DNA from: Paragyromitra xinjiangensis
Taxonomy: Eukaryota > Ascomycota > Pezizomycetes > Pezizales > Discinaceae
NCBI GenBank assembly: GCA_038503065.1
Contig: JBCAMK010000004.1
Location: forward strand, 757,001 to 821,000
DNA length: 64,000 nucleotides
Direction: 5' to 3'
Position 1 is the first letter of the stretch, and each line of letters opens with the position of its first letter. Shown here one piece after another: positions 46,187 through 60,905 of this stretch. The notes under the pieces were generated by a model. That model saw only the letters and a list, made by a program, of their open reading frames with translations, did not search any database and was not told the DNA's origin. The translations under genes were made by a program, and so were the position numbers.

Positions 46187-48593
46187 ATGAGCCTCTGCAT
46201 GGGCATGGCTTCATCCCGACCCCTTGACGGGTCGACCTTAACGGGCACAAAGGCCGGCTTTGTCACGCGATTCCGAAGGAAGTTCAATTGGTTCAAGGAC
46301 GACCATGGCCATCCGAAAAGCATAGGCAGCAAGCGAAATGTCGCCCCAGAGTTCCCTAGGCCCGGGACAGTCAGGCGCCAACAGTCAGAGCGGAGAGACC
46401 GACTACAGCCTAACCAACTTTCGCCGATAGAGCGCCGGCGATTCTCGGAAGGGCCGGGGCTATCGTCAAGGAGTCTCTCACAAATGGTTGTACCACCTCG
46501 GGCAGCCTCGCTGAACGAGACTTCATCAAGGGAGAGTGGTGGGAATGGCAACAATAGAGCATCACTGGCAACAACAGAGAGAGAAAGTGAACCGCAAATT
46601 ACTGCGGTACCTTCGGTGGCATCAGAAGCTAATTCCGGAACAGAAGACGGTGAACCGTCCGGGAACGGCGAACTGGTTCTGCGCTCGCCTGAGGACGAGG
46701 AGATGGACTGGAAGTGGATCCTCAATCTCAGCATGCACTTCCGTGACCAATCAGATCGCGAAAAATTCTTTGTGACGTACGCCGAAAGACCGAACCTACG
46801 ACGTAGACTCACCGTTTCGTGCGATTACCGGGATGCGCAGGAAGGAACGTTGGAAAGGGAGCTGGCGGATATGAGGTACCAGCGGGACAAGAGTGCAAAG
46901 ATTTATGAAGCTATAAAAGATTCATTACCAGCAATTCAGTTCTACGAGACGATTACGAACCTTAAATTACAGACAAGTAACGGGCGGCTTCATGTCCATG
47001 TCACCGAGGACGTGCACGAGATTATCCCCTACCCCCCTGTGATCGCTATCGCACACCTGAGATGTCCAAAATATAGGGAGTCTGATCTAGAATTTGAATC
47101 TCATCTATCCGGTTTCGTCTACAAGGTTAAGGTTGGTGGTGAGGTCTATATCAAGAAGGAGATTCCGGGCCCGGACACGGTAGACGAGTTTTTGTACGAA
47201 ATCAACGCTCTTTATGCTCTGGCCGATTCCGAGCATGTTATTCGTTTTGGGGGTTGTGTGGTAGACGACAAACGGGAAAAGGTCAAGGGCCTTCTCATCA
47301 GTTTTGCATCCAAGGGTGCCCTAATCGACATCATTTTCCACGAGAGGGGCCAACTTCCGTGGAGACTACGAGAAAAATGGGCAAAGCAAATTGTTTCCGG
47401 CCTATCGGAAATACACGAAGCGGGTTACGTTCAGGGCGATTTCACCTTATCTAACATCGTAATCGACGACGACGACAACGCGAAGATTATCGACATCAAC
47501 CGCAGAGGCTGCCCTGTCGGGTGGGAGCCGCCCGAGGTGACGGCAATGATTGATGGCCTCCAGAGGATCGGGATGTATATTGGAGTCAAATCGGATATAT
47601 TTCAGCTTGGGATGGTGTTATGGGGTATTGCGTACGAGATGGATGAACCTGAAGCGGTCCAACGACCGCTGGGAATGGATAGAGCACCTGAGGATGTACC
47701 GCAATATTTTAGGGATATCGTTGATGCTTGTTTGTGTGACCGCCCACAAGGACGAATGTCTGCCAAGGAGATCATAGCACTTTTCCCAGAATATAACGAC
47801 GGTTATGTACCTCGTCTTGGTGTGCGGTATCCTGAGGATGACATTCCCGCAATTGAAAGCGGGAGTAGAAGTACTGGTTATACCATTGGAGAGGCCGTTG
47901 ATGGGATTGTTGAAGTGACACTTAACGGAAATATGAACGGAAATGGACTTGGCCCTCATATCAATGGTAATGAACATAATGGGGCAAATGGGTTATTGAT
48001 ACGCCCAAGAGTAAGTTTACTATCCTCGCTTTTTGTGCCGTGATGGCTTACCATTGTGAAATAAAAAACAGGGTTCTCCAGATTCCGATAGTACCTTTAC
48101 TCATACCCGTCCAAACCACACTCCCGGAAATAGCCATGGGGTGACAAATCCAATAGAAAGTGATGTGGGAGGCCATTCTTATCCACAAGCAGGAAACATC
48201 CAAACCCAGGGATTTGATGCAGATGAAGATCTCCAGGTTATTAATGCTTCACCAAGTGAATCTGGTGCGGGTGATGAGCAACCATTCGTTTGGTCAAGTA
48301 TTGTTGGGGCTGTCTTTGGTGGCGGAGCTGGAACTAGCTCCGCCGCGCCTGATAGCCCGGCAATATCCCCGGGTGGAATCCCTCCTTCTCAACGAGCTAC
48401 AAACATCCACGAGTCGATAGACAGGGGCGAGGAGGAGTCAAATATTGAGGAACTAAATAGGAGCCCTGTGAATGAGCCAACATCTCGCCCTTCTATGAAC
48501 GGACGAGCAGCCACCCGTGATAGTGAAGTTGGAATCGAAAGATTCACGACCGCTAGGTCATCTTTGGATGTTAGAAGGAGCGTTGCTGTCTAG
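46187..48593 (+). CDS. Protein-kinase-like protein with non-canonical catalytic motifs
   Basis: Two exons (46187-48010 and 48072-48593) flank a 61-bp intron (GTAAGT...AACAG) and give 781 residues. The N-terminal 160 residues are basic and Ser-rich. A helical region (about 175-270) precedes the kinase fold. VYIKKE carries the beta-3 lysine (K323), DEFLYEINALYAL matches helix C with its glutamate, and VQGDFTLSN replaces HRD..N (D418 and N423 kept, H and R lost). IDIN replaces DFG (D436 kept, Gly absent) and WEPPE replaces APE. GVKSDIFQLGMVLWGIAYE matches the helix-F region. Retained Lys, catalytic Asp, Asn and metal Asp mean activity is possible. The C-terminal 200 residues are low complexity with NGNMNGNG repeats. 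Substrate and pathway are unknown. Confidence 0.85.
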
Positions 48594-50812
48594 GAGGCCC
48601 TGCAATTGGGATGGCGGCTTACCGGCATACCTTGGAAACTTGCGAAGGATGGGGATTGAAAAGTGCATCTGGACACTGTATAAACAATTTTTTGGCCTCG
48701 ACGCAACGAAACACATTTTAACGATTCCGTTTCCTTTGTTGATTTTTTTTTCCTATCCTTTAGGGTTTATTTTTGGTGGTTGTTGGTTATGGACACACGA
48801 AATCGGATTTGCAGAGATATCTTTGTTCTTTTTTTTACACTTTGATGCATTTTTCAACCTTTTTTCAGATCGAAATGATGAGCATATGGCTATTTTCAAA
48901 AGAATTTGAAACCTTTCTTTCTATTTCGATTTCTTTTGGGTTATGAAGTTGAGCGGAACTGCTATTTTTTTCGTTGTCATTTCCTGTTTTTTTTACCCTG
49001 CTCCGCTCCTTCTTGCGTTTTTTTATTTTGCTTGAGATATTCGTGTTTCCTTTTTTTTAATCCTGGAATTCTTGTAGTTTATTGGCTTCTTTTTTTTATT
49101 GGCTGGCATATGAAACTTACCCCGCTTTTGCTTCTCGAGGACCTTTTGGTTCGATGATGCTGTAATTTGGTTTGATTTCTCCCCGTGAGATCTGTTTTTA
49201 AGTTTTTGTACTTGAAGAGTTGGAAACTTCCGTGCTGCAATACACCTTCGTACTGCACACATACACCATTTTTTCTTCTTTTAGCGAGTGAGCTTTTTAC
49301 CATGGGATATTTTAGGATCAGAACCCGACATACCTTCAAGGACGGGGTAGAGGGTTTACTGTCAAAGTAATTTTGGAAATGGAGAAACGAATGATACGAT
49401 TAATCTTATTGATATTTTCTCCCTTCAAACATGTTTGTTCTCGGACCAGGGCGATCGTAGGGATGATTTGGAAAGAGACTGGTCTGAGTGATAAACGTGG
49501 ACCTCTGTGAAATGTTCGAGGGTCATTTCTAAACTGTTCCCCCTGACAAGGCATCATTCTTGCAGTGATTCTTAAAACTCCATATCATCTCCTTATTTTT
49601 CTCGATGATCGTACGGGGGATTTGTGTCCATCACAAACAGTCACTCGTGATAGAGTGCCACAAAGCGAAGCCACAGATGGCGGAAAACGTCACTCGCAAT
49701 TGGCACCCGTCTTAGTCTGGGGAGTCATGAACTTTGGGTGGAAACGAAGCTCACCGTTTTTGCATTTTATGCCTGAAGGCCTGATGCTAAAGTTTTATCC
49801 CTAGAGCCTATCGTAGTTCAGTGTCCCTTCTGCTTTCCCGCTAGGGAACCAGCGGGACGGCACCGCGAGAGGTTCTGCTCATATACGAGAGGTGTTGTCA
49901 CACCCTCTCTTGTGGCGAGATAAGGTTACCGTTAAGGATGGTTATCGTCTCAGTTTAACTGGGCCTAGACACCTTAATGCTGGTCCACCCCACTTTGAGA
50001 GGAGGGCTAGATCAGCTCATTCTTGAAAAAATAGGTTTAAATTTAGCTACCCCAACGTGGAATTTAGAGGCAAGGGATAGGGTTAAAAGAAAGAGCAACT
50101 TGAGCGAAGAAGAGAAGAGAATAGAGCGATCGGCTTACCAGATATCATTTAGAGCACTGTGTACATGGTGTAATGTTACGTGTCACGTTACCTGGTCTTA
50201 GGATGGTGCAGAGAAGCAGGGGAGAAGGCAACTGGTGCAGTCTAGGACATCAAGGCAGATGATCAAAGCTTGGGGTGGTTGGTTCATTCTTTTTCGCTGG
50301 GTATTATTCGCTGGCATCTGACCTATTCTCATCCCCAAATGCCTACCAAGGCTGAGATGAGCGTCGAGTGATTTTCCGTGCATATGCACACACGTACTGA
50401 ACGAAGGCTAAAATACCGGGATAAAACTATTGCAGTGAGACCCGCCGGAAGTCCATATACTCTCCCATTATATATAGCCGTTCCGCTCGTATGTCGTGTT
50501 TGATCATCTTCCAGCAGCTTCTGTGTTCGGTAGAAACAAATTAGTACCAACGGATGAATAGGTGCATGGAAACATCCGCGTTGCCAAGACGGCGGGGCGT
50601 CATAGCAACACCCCTCCACTTGGATCTCCACTTCACGTTCTGACGAGAGCCATTTATCGTAATTTACCCCTCACTCCAGCCCGGTTTTTCCCTCAGTAGA
50701 GCTCTACATATATCCCATTCTTCGCTCCCTCCTTCATCATTACCATCACCACATCTATTCTGACCGATTAGTATCTCTTTCACCATCATCAATTGCAACG
50801 TCATCCTTCAAC
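48594..50812. other. Intergenic, no gene recognised
   Basis: T-rich DNA to about 49120 looks like 3' UTR. A cluster of small hairpins sits at 49836-49905 (TCCCGCT...AGCGGGA and GAGAGGTGT...ACACCCTCTC). The last 120 bases have ACATATAT near 50706 and CT-rich, CCATCATC-type DNA before the phosphoglucomutase start, plausible as its core promoter. Confidence 0.45.
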
Positions 50813-52848
<2,036 letters not shown>

Positions 52849-54351
52849 TTGGATTACGTGTAGTACATGCGCATTGCGAAGGTTTTAGTTGTTATCAACA
52901 TTATGAGAATATGGGGAACGTATTGTAATTGGGAGTAAAAAAGGGACTTTTTTTGCATCAAATATTTTATTGGTATCTATACCTACATAGTTGATACATG
53001 AATTTCAATGGGTATCATTTCTCTGGAGAGTGGGGTAGCCAGACATGATGTCATTTCGCGGCTCAGTTGCGGGGGTCTTGGCAGGGTCGTGGTTAGGGCT
53101 GATGGGCCACATGGCAACAACTAAAACGACCACCAAACCCATTAATCCTTTATCGGCCCGGCGCATGCTTCAATACCAAATTTTGATGTCTTAACACCAA
53201 GCTTTCGGCATCCATATCTCTGCCACGGCCGCTGAGCGGGCGTCCGATCCGGCGATAAGGACGGCAGTGGAGTGCTTACGCAATTGGGTAGAGGAAATGA
53301 CGACGGCAGCAAGAATAAACAAGGCGTATCTAGACAACGGCTTGGCGATGTATCCACTTCTCACTTCGCCAATGAGCTACAGCGTCCTTGCCAACACCTT
53401 TGACGTCTCTCACCAGAGACTTTGGTTGCGCTAGACCTACAGTCACAGCATGTGACAATTGCGTATATCGAAAAACTCTGAACTAAGCGAAAATAGCTAG
53501 CTTCCGATTTCTCTACAGGGTCAGGGTTACATATGCTTCCACGGGAGAAAGGGGATCATAAAAGCATACATTTGGTCGCCGGCCCTGACTCGAGAATTGG
53601 TGGATATAAAAAGCTGAAGCTCCAGAAGTCAGGTTTCGGATGTTCGATCGTCAGCCGTTATGGTACTAGGGAAGTTCAGCTGTCGAAGGTCACTTTTACC
53701 ACCGCAAGCTGCAGCTCTCATCTGAGCCTTCTCTTACTTGCGTCTACCTATGCTTCTATGAAGACCTTTCCTCACTTTACTTCTGCGCGTGTTCACAACA
53801 CTCTTGAACTCAACTGGCTGAAGGGGAAACGGACCAACCTTGCCGCGAACTGATTTGTGAATTTCAATGGGACGAGGCCATAGAAAAACTTTCACCTGCA
53901 AAGAATCAGAAACTACATGTATCATGTGTTCATGAAATAGGCGTCTGCAGTCAACTACACGATGTATGGCCATCATGTCACTTTTCACTGCTGACCAGGA
54001 TCTACACACAAGTCCCCGTCTCACCCTTGTTGAGAATCAACCCGCCGCTGATGTTACCTATGCAAGCCACCTTCTAGCTGGTGGCTCCGGTATGGTTCAC
54101 CGTCCAGCTTGCCCGGCTAAATCAACTTTAAATTGCTGTTTGGCCCTTCAAAATTACCGGCTGCACTTTCAGTTGCTTTTTGGGGCGGACGGGTCGCTGC
54201 AAGAGTGCGCAGAAGCTTTGTCCAACGAATTCGACGTCAAAGAAGTGGTTTAGACACGTGTGATTAGAGCCGCCTTGAGTCTAACTTCACTTTCGTACAA
54301 GGATTGCCTCAGTTATGAGTGTTCCAGAGCATACATATTCCGATTCCATCG

Positions 54352-54372
54352 ACATTTATGTCTCATAAATGT
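54352..54372. repeat. Perfect 9-bp hairpin
   Basis: ACATTTATG and CATAAATGT are separated by three bases (TCT). It is intergenic and not near a gene end, so a terminator role is unlikely. A chance origin is possible. Confidence 0.6.
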
Positions 54373-54699
54373 GCCGACTTCAGGGAATGACCCGCGGGGT
54401 GTAGATAACTGGAGACCTTAAGCTAGCCGAACCTTTGATATCTGGATCAGGCAATGTCGAGAGGGAAACCAAATGGACCCAGGGCTGAAATTTAGCGCAA
54501 GACACAAAAAGCTCATCTACCAATTACAAGACGCAATGTAATGAGAAGGGGAAGGAACAGAACGTCTGGGTGTTTCAAAACTAATATCAAACTTACAGCT
54601 ACGCACCGAAAACTACTCTATCCGACAGGACGGATCTTCTACCCATCCTGAAGATGGTTTCCTGACCCAGCTCCGTGATGGCAGGCGATGGGCCCTGTA

Positions 54700-54831
54700 C
54701 TTGGGGCAAGCATGAGGAACCCGAAAATATCTTCTGCTGGCAAGATTTTTGATTCGCTCTCCCTAGCCATATTATCGGGCTGATTGGCCAACTTCTGCTT
54801 GCAATTTCGGGTTCTTCATGCCTGCCCCGAG
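54700..54831. mobile_element. MITE-like element, 132 bp, with 27-bp terminal inverted repeats and TA flanks
   Basis: The left end begins CTTGGGGCAAGCATGAGGAA and the right end, reverse-complemented, CTCGGGGCAGGCATGAAGAA. Over the first 27 positions 24 match, and all three differences are transitions. Both ends are bordered by TA (54698-54699 and 54832-54833), the target duplication of Tc1/mariner elements. An internal CTTCTGCTKGCAA is present twice as a direct repeat. There is no coding capacity. The all-transition divergence would fit RIP or deamination but is too little to prove it. Confidence 0.65.
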
Positions 54832-55967
54832 TAGAACAAAAATACTCTGGGGATAGAGGGCAGAATTAATGGGTACAGCTAATTAATAACCGCGCTATAT
54901 TGCAAAGTGCATCAGACTCCATATATAAGTCCCAAAGAGGAGATGCAGATCATCACAACTATGTAACTTTAAAGAAAATGGCATCTTATGGTATTAGCCC
55001 TGATGTTTCGTTGTTTCACTTACTTCACTTGATTGGTCACGAATCCATCTAAATATGCCTCTGAAGCAGTACGCAAATATTTAGATTAATAAGCCGCAGT
55101 AGTAATAGATACTTATAATTTAAATAATGTAGGTAGTTCTTAAACTTCTCCTGGAACGTATATCTATGTGCCCTAGCTTAAGGGTGGTAAAATACGATCT
55201 ATGACAACATCAAATAATCCACTCGTCAAAAATTGAAAATAGATAAGGCTCGCCTCCCTGCAGGGTGGTAGTTAAAGGTATTGTAATTGGTTTATGGGAA
55301 CTAAGAGGAAGCTATTCTAACAGATAGTCTCGGCGAAGCTAGCGTAGTGAAACTTGATTGAACAACTCCCACCTTTCATGGGGGTTCTCCATTGGTACAG
55401 ACTTAACTTTTGCGGCCCTAAAAGTCTAACATGTCTCACCTTATTCACTGAGACTCGAGTGATGGCATATGAAGTGATTCCGAAACTCGCCGGGCTATCG
55501 GGTAGTTGAGCAGCTTGGAATCATTATAAAAACAGCAGTCGCTGGGAGGTTTAATCCCTTCTAGTACCCGCAGTCATATTTCGGCTTAGATTCGGTTCAG
55601 ACTCGGATGCGGGACGTTCCTTGCAGTACATTCAATTTATTTACAATTCGATCTTGGCAGTGAGCTTCCGATCCCATGGCACAGAGTGTTATTGAGAAGG
55701 TATTCGTTTCAAGTATTTCGGCGTTTAAACCGGCTCTGCAAGGGCGCTGCTCACACTTGAGTGGGTTTTTTTTTCTTTTCTTTTATCAATGAGGTGATTT
55801 TTCTGGAATACGAGTATTTTTCGTGTAATATGATGCGGCTCAGAGTGAGTATTTATCGGCAACCCCTCCCCCGCGTCGTTCACCCCGCCAAACTCTGGAC
55901 GACACAATCAATCATACAGTAGAACTCAAACACAACTTAATCTCCAACCCAAGCAATTCTAATCAAG

Positions 55968-57098
<1,131 letters not shown>

Positions 57099-57672
57099 AT
57101 CATATAGTACGATTTGCATGATTATTTCTTCCAATCTTATGTTCGGCGGTCTACATAATGTGTGGCTGGGGAAAAACGTGCTTGTTTGTAACACATGAAA
57201 TAAAGAAATTGCCTGCATTAGTTGCATAGTACAGTCCAAGCAAGGATCGTATTAGTGATATTGTACATGGTGACACCACGATGACGGGTTGGTTTTAGAT
57301 GTCACCCTTAATAGTCCTGGGTATACTATTCACAACCGCGGAGGTATTTCACGGGAACGTTAGCCTGGTATGTTTTCCATGCACTCTATGAAGGAAGCAG
57401 CAACAGTGTTGATAGATTGATCTATTAGACAGGAAACAAACGCATAAAGCCTAAGAAATGGCATAAGTATATAACTAGACAGCTCCCAATACCCCAAAGA
57501 AATAACTCTTTTCCGCCTATCTTATATACTAAAAGAGTCGTTCGCCAAACAGTATGCATCAAAGGTTAGGAAATTAGCTATTGCCACCTTTCCAGCTTAA
57601 CAGCCTCCGCCACTATTTCAGTGTTAACAATTGTACACACTGGAAACGGTAAGGGGGGTGAAGAGCTCACCC
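57099..57672. other. Convergent intergenic region, TPI to glycine-rich ORF
   Basis: The likely shared 3' region of two convergent genes. It has a 7-bp inverted repeat GGTGACA...TGTCACC near 57270-57305 and otherwise nothing recognisable. Confidence 0.5.
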
Positions 57673-57915
57673 TCACCCTCCTCCTCCTCCGCAACCACCT
57701 CCGCCTCCACCGCCACCACCACCACCTCCTCCACCTCCACATCCGCCTCCACCTCCACCTCCGCTTCCGCTTCCTCCACCTCCGCATGCTCCTCCTGTAC
57801 CAGAGCCTGCACCGGCAGCGCCATGATGCCCTCCCCCGCGTCCACCCTTTCGCTTACCCGCCTCGCGTGGCCCGTAGGACCCTTCCGAGCGCTTAGGCTC
57901 TGAACCGAAACACAT
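57673..57915 (-). CDS. Small glycine-rich protein, hypothetical
   Basis: The open frame encodes 80 residues starting MCFGSEPKRSEGSYG, followed by a basic KRKGGRGGGHHG stretch and then almost pure glycine with a few cysteines and serines. The MCFGS start resembles a group of small fungal proteins of unknown function, an impression from memory and not a search. The glycine part comes from GGN triplet expansion, so other frames here are also open and low complexity. A donor-like GTGAGG at the end could extend it, but the resulting intron would be only 37 bp. Whether it is expressed cannot be told. Confidence 0.45.
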   Translation of the reverse strand: MCFGSEPKRSEGSYGPREAGKRKGGRGGGHHGAAGAGSGTGGACGGGGSGSGGGGGGGCGGGGGGGGGGGGGGGCGGGGG

Positions 57916-58286
57916 GTTTGCTGGTCTCGATGCGTATATGGGTAAAGCTGAGGGTTTATTTCTTTGCTCGGAGAAATTGGGTAATGAGGGTTTTCGATTA
58001 TGGTAGCAGTGATGGTGGTAATTATCTTTCTCGATAAAATTGAACGATGAAGATTTCTGACTGTAATTGTAATGGTAGGCAGTCGTGAAATATGGAGGAG
58101 GAGGATGATGATGATGATGATGAAGTATGGGCTTCGAACGGGTATTTATCTTGTTCTTCTCTACAGCATTGCTCCATTAGTTACCCGGGATATACGACAT
58201 TTTGGAGGCGCAATGCAGTTTGCTTGTTCTCTCGTATTACAAGGCAGAACTCCAAAGAGTTCAGACACCCACGACGATCACAAGCT

Positions 58287-58328
58287 GCGGTAAGATGATT
58301 GCGGTAGGATAATTGCGGTAAGATGATG
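58287..58328. repeat. 14-bp tandem repeat, three copies
   Basis: Three adjoining units, GCGGTAAGATGATT, GCGGTAGGATAATT and GCGGTAAGATGATG, differ by one to three bases. They lie about 370 bp upstream of the glycine-rich ORF start. Confidence 0.75.
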
Positions 58329-59457
58329 ATAGCTTGGGAGATCCCGGCACGCAACCAGATGTCGAAGGTCACACAGTGAAAAGTACGAGAGACGTGAAAC
58401 CACATGAGCGAACCGTGAGAACCTTCGTTATCGTGAGCAGATAAGACAAATCGCCTCACCGACCCTACACACGTGGTTTTATGTACCCTACCGTATTTTA
58501 GACTTCCCGTACATCTTAGAAACGTAGAGGAGCCAACAACAGTTTAGATTTCCGACGCCAAGACCAGGCATTGCTCAAGGCATTCTTGGTTATTACGCAG
58601 GCTCGTAAAGCTTAAGAGACGGGAACAACAACAGTCTCTCTTGGCGCTATCGTACGACCGCTAAGGCTGAATCGTGGGAGCCAGTCATAAAGGACCCTTG
58701 TGTGACGTCAACGGAGATATTTTGCTAAGCGCCTTTCTTCAACCCATAGAATATCTCCTGTACCTACTCATATCGATTTGTGGAGTGGCAAATAGAAATC
58801 TTCGCCGCGAATCACGAATAGAATTCGCTGAAGCCCCCTAGAGAATGTCCAGTATCTATGTGTCACCTCGGATACCGGGAAGCAACCCCAATGAATGTAG
58901 ACAGATTCTCTTTGTATAAATAAATATCAGGCTTTTTGCACATGTAGGTATCGAGGTATCAAGTGTGAGGAATATCCAACCAAACAATAAGGCAAGATGA
59001 TAATTTGATTCCTCTTTCCATTCTTGAAATAGACAGAAGGATTAGAAGTAAGATCATGAATATAACGAAAATCAAGTCCAAACTAAGTTCTCATTTACTT
59101 TCCAACTTGCTAATCTCTCCCTAGGTTCTATATGACGTACTTCATTCAATCGACTATCCAGTTTGATTTTCCATGAATTCGTCAGACCAATCTAGGTGAC
59201 ATCAAGCTATGTGCATGGACTTGAATTATTTCAACTCTAAACTACCTGTTCTCAGACATCTAGGATTACCATTAGAGATAGCTCGAAGATCTTACGTCGT
59301 TGATTCCAAATATACTTACCCTGCGGATACTCAAAGGAGGCGTATACGTGTGGCTGAGGACCTTTGCCCCGCGGTATTCTTCAGGGTTGATTCATTCTTT
59401 TTTAATGCTGAAAGGTAGACGATCAGTAGACTAGGGGCATTTTTAAATAGAAAGCCT

Positions 59458-59561
59458 GTCAGGAGGTAGTCTCGTGCCCAGCCCCATACTACCGAAGGTT
59501 GCTACGCACCGTAGGCAGCAGCCATAGGCAGTAGGGGATGGGAACGAGCCTAGTCAGGAGG
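59458..59561. mobile_element. 86-bp foldback element with 9-bp target-site duplication
   Basis: A hairpin-forming element (59467-59552) is bounded on each side by an exact direct repeat GTCAGGAGG (59458-59466 and 59553-59561). Its ends are inverted copies. The left end reads TAGTCTCGTGCCCAGCCCC and the right end, reverse-complemented, TAGGCTCGTTCCCATCCCC, with pairing continuing as TACTACC and TACTGCC. The interior also folds (GCTAC...GTAGC-like). Inverted ends plus a 9-bp duplication are the form of Mutator-type non-autonomous elements. Class assignment is inferred. Confidence 0.6.
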
Positions 59562-60464
59562 GATGTACATACTAATCGATATCTTCGAGTGATACCATAT
59601 GACTTCTGTGCGATGTCGGGCCGGTGACTCAGTTGAGACCTCACTACAGCCTTGGGCCCCTTGTCGAGGGCGCGGTATGATAAGGTGGCTATACCAAGGC
59701 ACCAGGCGCTTCAAGCTTGAGGGGATGTGGGGTTGCTGAAAGGCACGTCCAGCAGACTAAAATGACACAGTAGCAAGCAACAAAATTGGCTGCTCCCGTG
59801 TCTTTCATCGGGCGCATACAACTGCATGGGCTTCTCTAACATAGAGTACATGTCCTCGCCCGCTAGCATGAGGTAGGTTCGGCTTCCCCCTAGCCCCTTT
59901 TCCCCATAGGGAACCGAAACTTATCGCTGATAACTACAATTCCAAACCCTAAACCCTTACTATGCCAACCCCTGCGAGTCTCACTGCAAACCTCTTGGAG
60001 GATGACTTGATTTGTTTGTATTAGGAGAGAACAATCGTGGGTTGGTAAACCTTGGAGGCCTAAGAGACAGGACGATTATCTTTAGGCATTAATATTCCGA
60101 CCTCGTTACTAAGTGGTGCTGGACGTCGAGAATTCTGACGGTTTTCTTTTTACTTAGTACTATTTGCAACTGTGGACATGATCAAGGGGTGATATGGTTG
60201 GCTTCACCCACGATACCGGGGATATGCTAGATAACGTTTAATGAGCAAAAATACCAGCCACCTCCGCGCTATTTAGAGTCCCTAAAGGAGCGGGATACAC
60301 GAGAAATCCCCTATACTCTGAGATCATCTTATGTTCAACTCTTCCACCCACTAGGACAATTCCAATGCGCAAAACCCATAGGAGGCGAATGGGGGAGCCT
60401 AACCATTGAGCAAGCAAAAAATTACCATCAGCAGTAGCTAAAGACCGCAAAAGAGATGTGAGCA

Positions 60465-60564
60465 TGTCCTCAGCGAGAGTCGAACTCGCGACCTTCGGAT
60501 ATCCAATTCTAATGAACTAGTCATATTATGAGACCGACGCTTTAACCAACTAAGCCATGAAGAC
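60465..60564 (-). tRNA. Elongator tRNA-Met(CAT) with intron, copy 1
   Basis: On the minus strand the acceptor stem GTCTTCA pairs with TGAGGAC, discriminator A. The D-arm is GCTT...AAGC. Anticodon stem TCGGT and loop CTCATAA give anticodon CAT, with 3' stem TCCGA carrying the U31-U39 pair also found in yeast elongator tRNA-Met. The T-arm is GCGAG-TTCGACT-CTCGC. A 26-nt intron follows A37. It lacks initiator features. A TTTT run follows on the minus strand near 60450. Confidence 0.93.
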
Positions 60565-60805
60565 ATGGAAGTCAAAGTTAAAAATAGGTAATTGAAGCCG
60601 ATTGGTTCGTTAGAATCGAGATGTCTATCCCAATCCCAACGTGCCCTGAGATTACAAGGAGCAAAGTAGGATCTCTACAATTCGGACATCTAGAGTCTCT
60701 CCTAGTAAATGTTTGTAAATATGCTCTCGTAGTGGCCTTAACACTAAGCTTGAGCCGGTATTTAATGCTAGGCTCAAAAAGGACATTGATTCGTACAGAA
60801 CCCAT

Positions 60806-60905
60806 GTCTTCATGGCTTAGTTGGTTAAAGCGTCGGTCTCATAATATGACCAGTTCATTAGAATTGGATATCCGAAGGTCGCGAGTTCGACTCTCGCTGA
60901 GGACA
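60806..60905 (+). tRNA. Elongator tRNA-Met(CAT) with intron, copy 2
   Basis: Identical to the minus-strand copy 241 bp away, except for a single C/T difference inside the 26-nt intron (GACCAG here, GACTAG there). The same flanking bases CCATG before and CAT(A/G)CTC after are shared, so the duplicated unit is slightly larger than the gene. CTTTCTTTT downstream can terminate Pol III. Confidence 0.93.

Larger units (their letters stand above)
52849..55967. other. Intergenic, no gene recognised
   Basis: Short frames only. Those at 53533-53853 and 53966-54253 lack family resemblance. The stretch contains a perfect hairpin at 54352 and a TA-flanked foldback element at 54700, given separately. AT-rich DNA lies at 54870-55160. 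The final 150 bases precede the TPI start. Confidence 0.45.
57916..60464. other. Intergenic, no gene recognised
   Basis: Holds a GAT microsatellite (about 58100-58125), a 14-bp tandem repeat, a foldback element with target duplication at 59.5 kb, and AAACCCTAAACCC at 59944-59956. Frames such as 60238-60465 (minus) are open but unrecognised. Confidence 0.45.

Noticed and set aside
46183..46812. 209-codon minus-strand open frame
   Set aside because: It lies antisense to the Ser/Arg-rich N-terminus of the kinase-like gene and mirrors its codon composition. It has no motifs of its own.
49836..49905. Cluster of short hairpins as a structured RNA
   Set aside because: The arms are 7-10 bp with indels, and no known RNA family or larger fold could be built.
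57578..57903. Several other open frames over the GGN repeat
   Set aside because: Triplet repeats keep every frame open. The products are homopolymer-like, and only the MCFGS frame has a non-repetitive start.
59944..59956. AAACCCTAAACCC as an interstitial telomere
   Set aside because: Barely two repeat units. Not enough to indicate a telomere or chromosome fusion.
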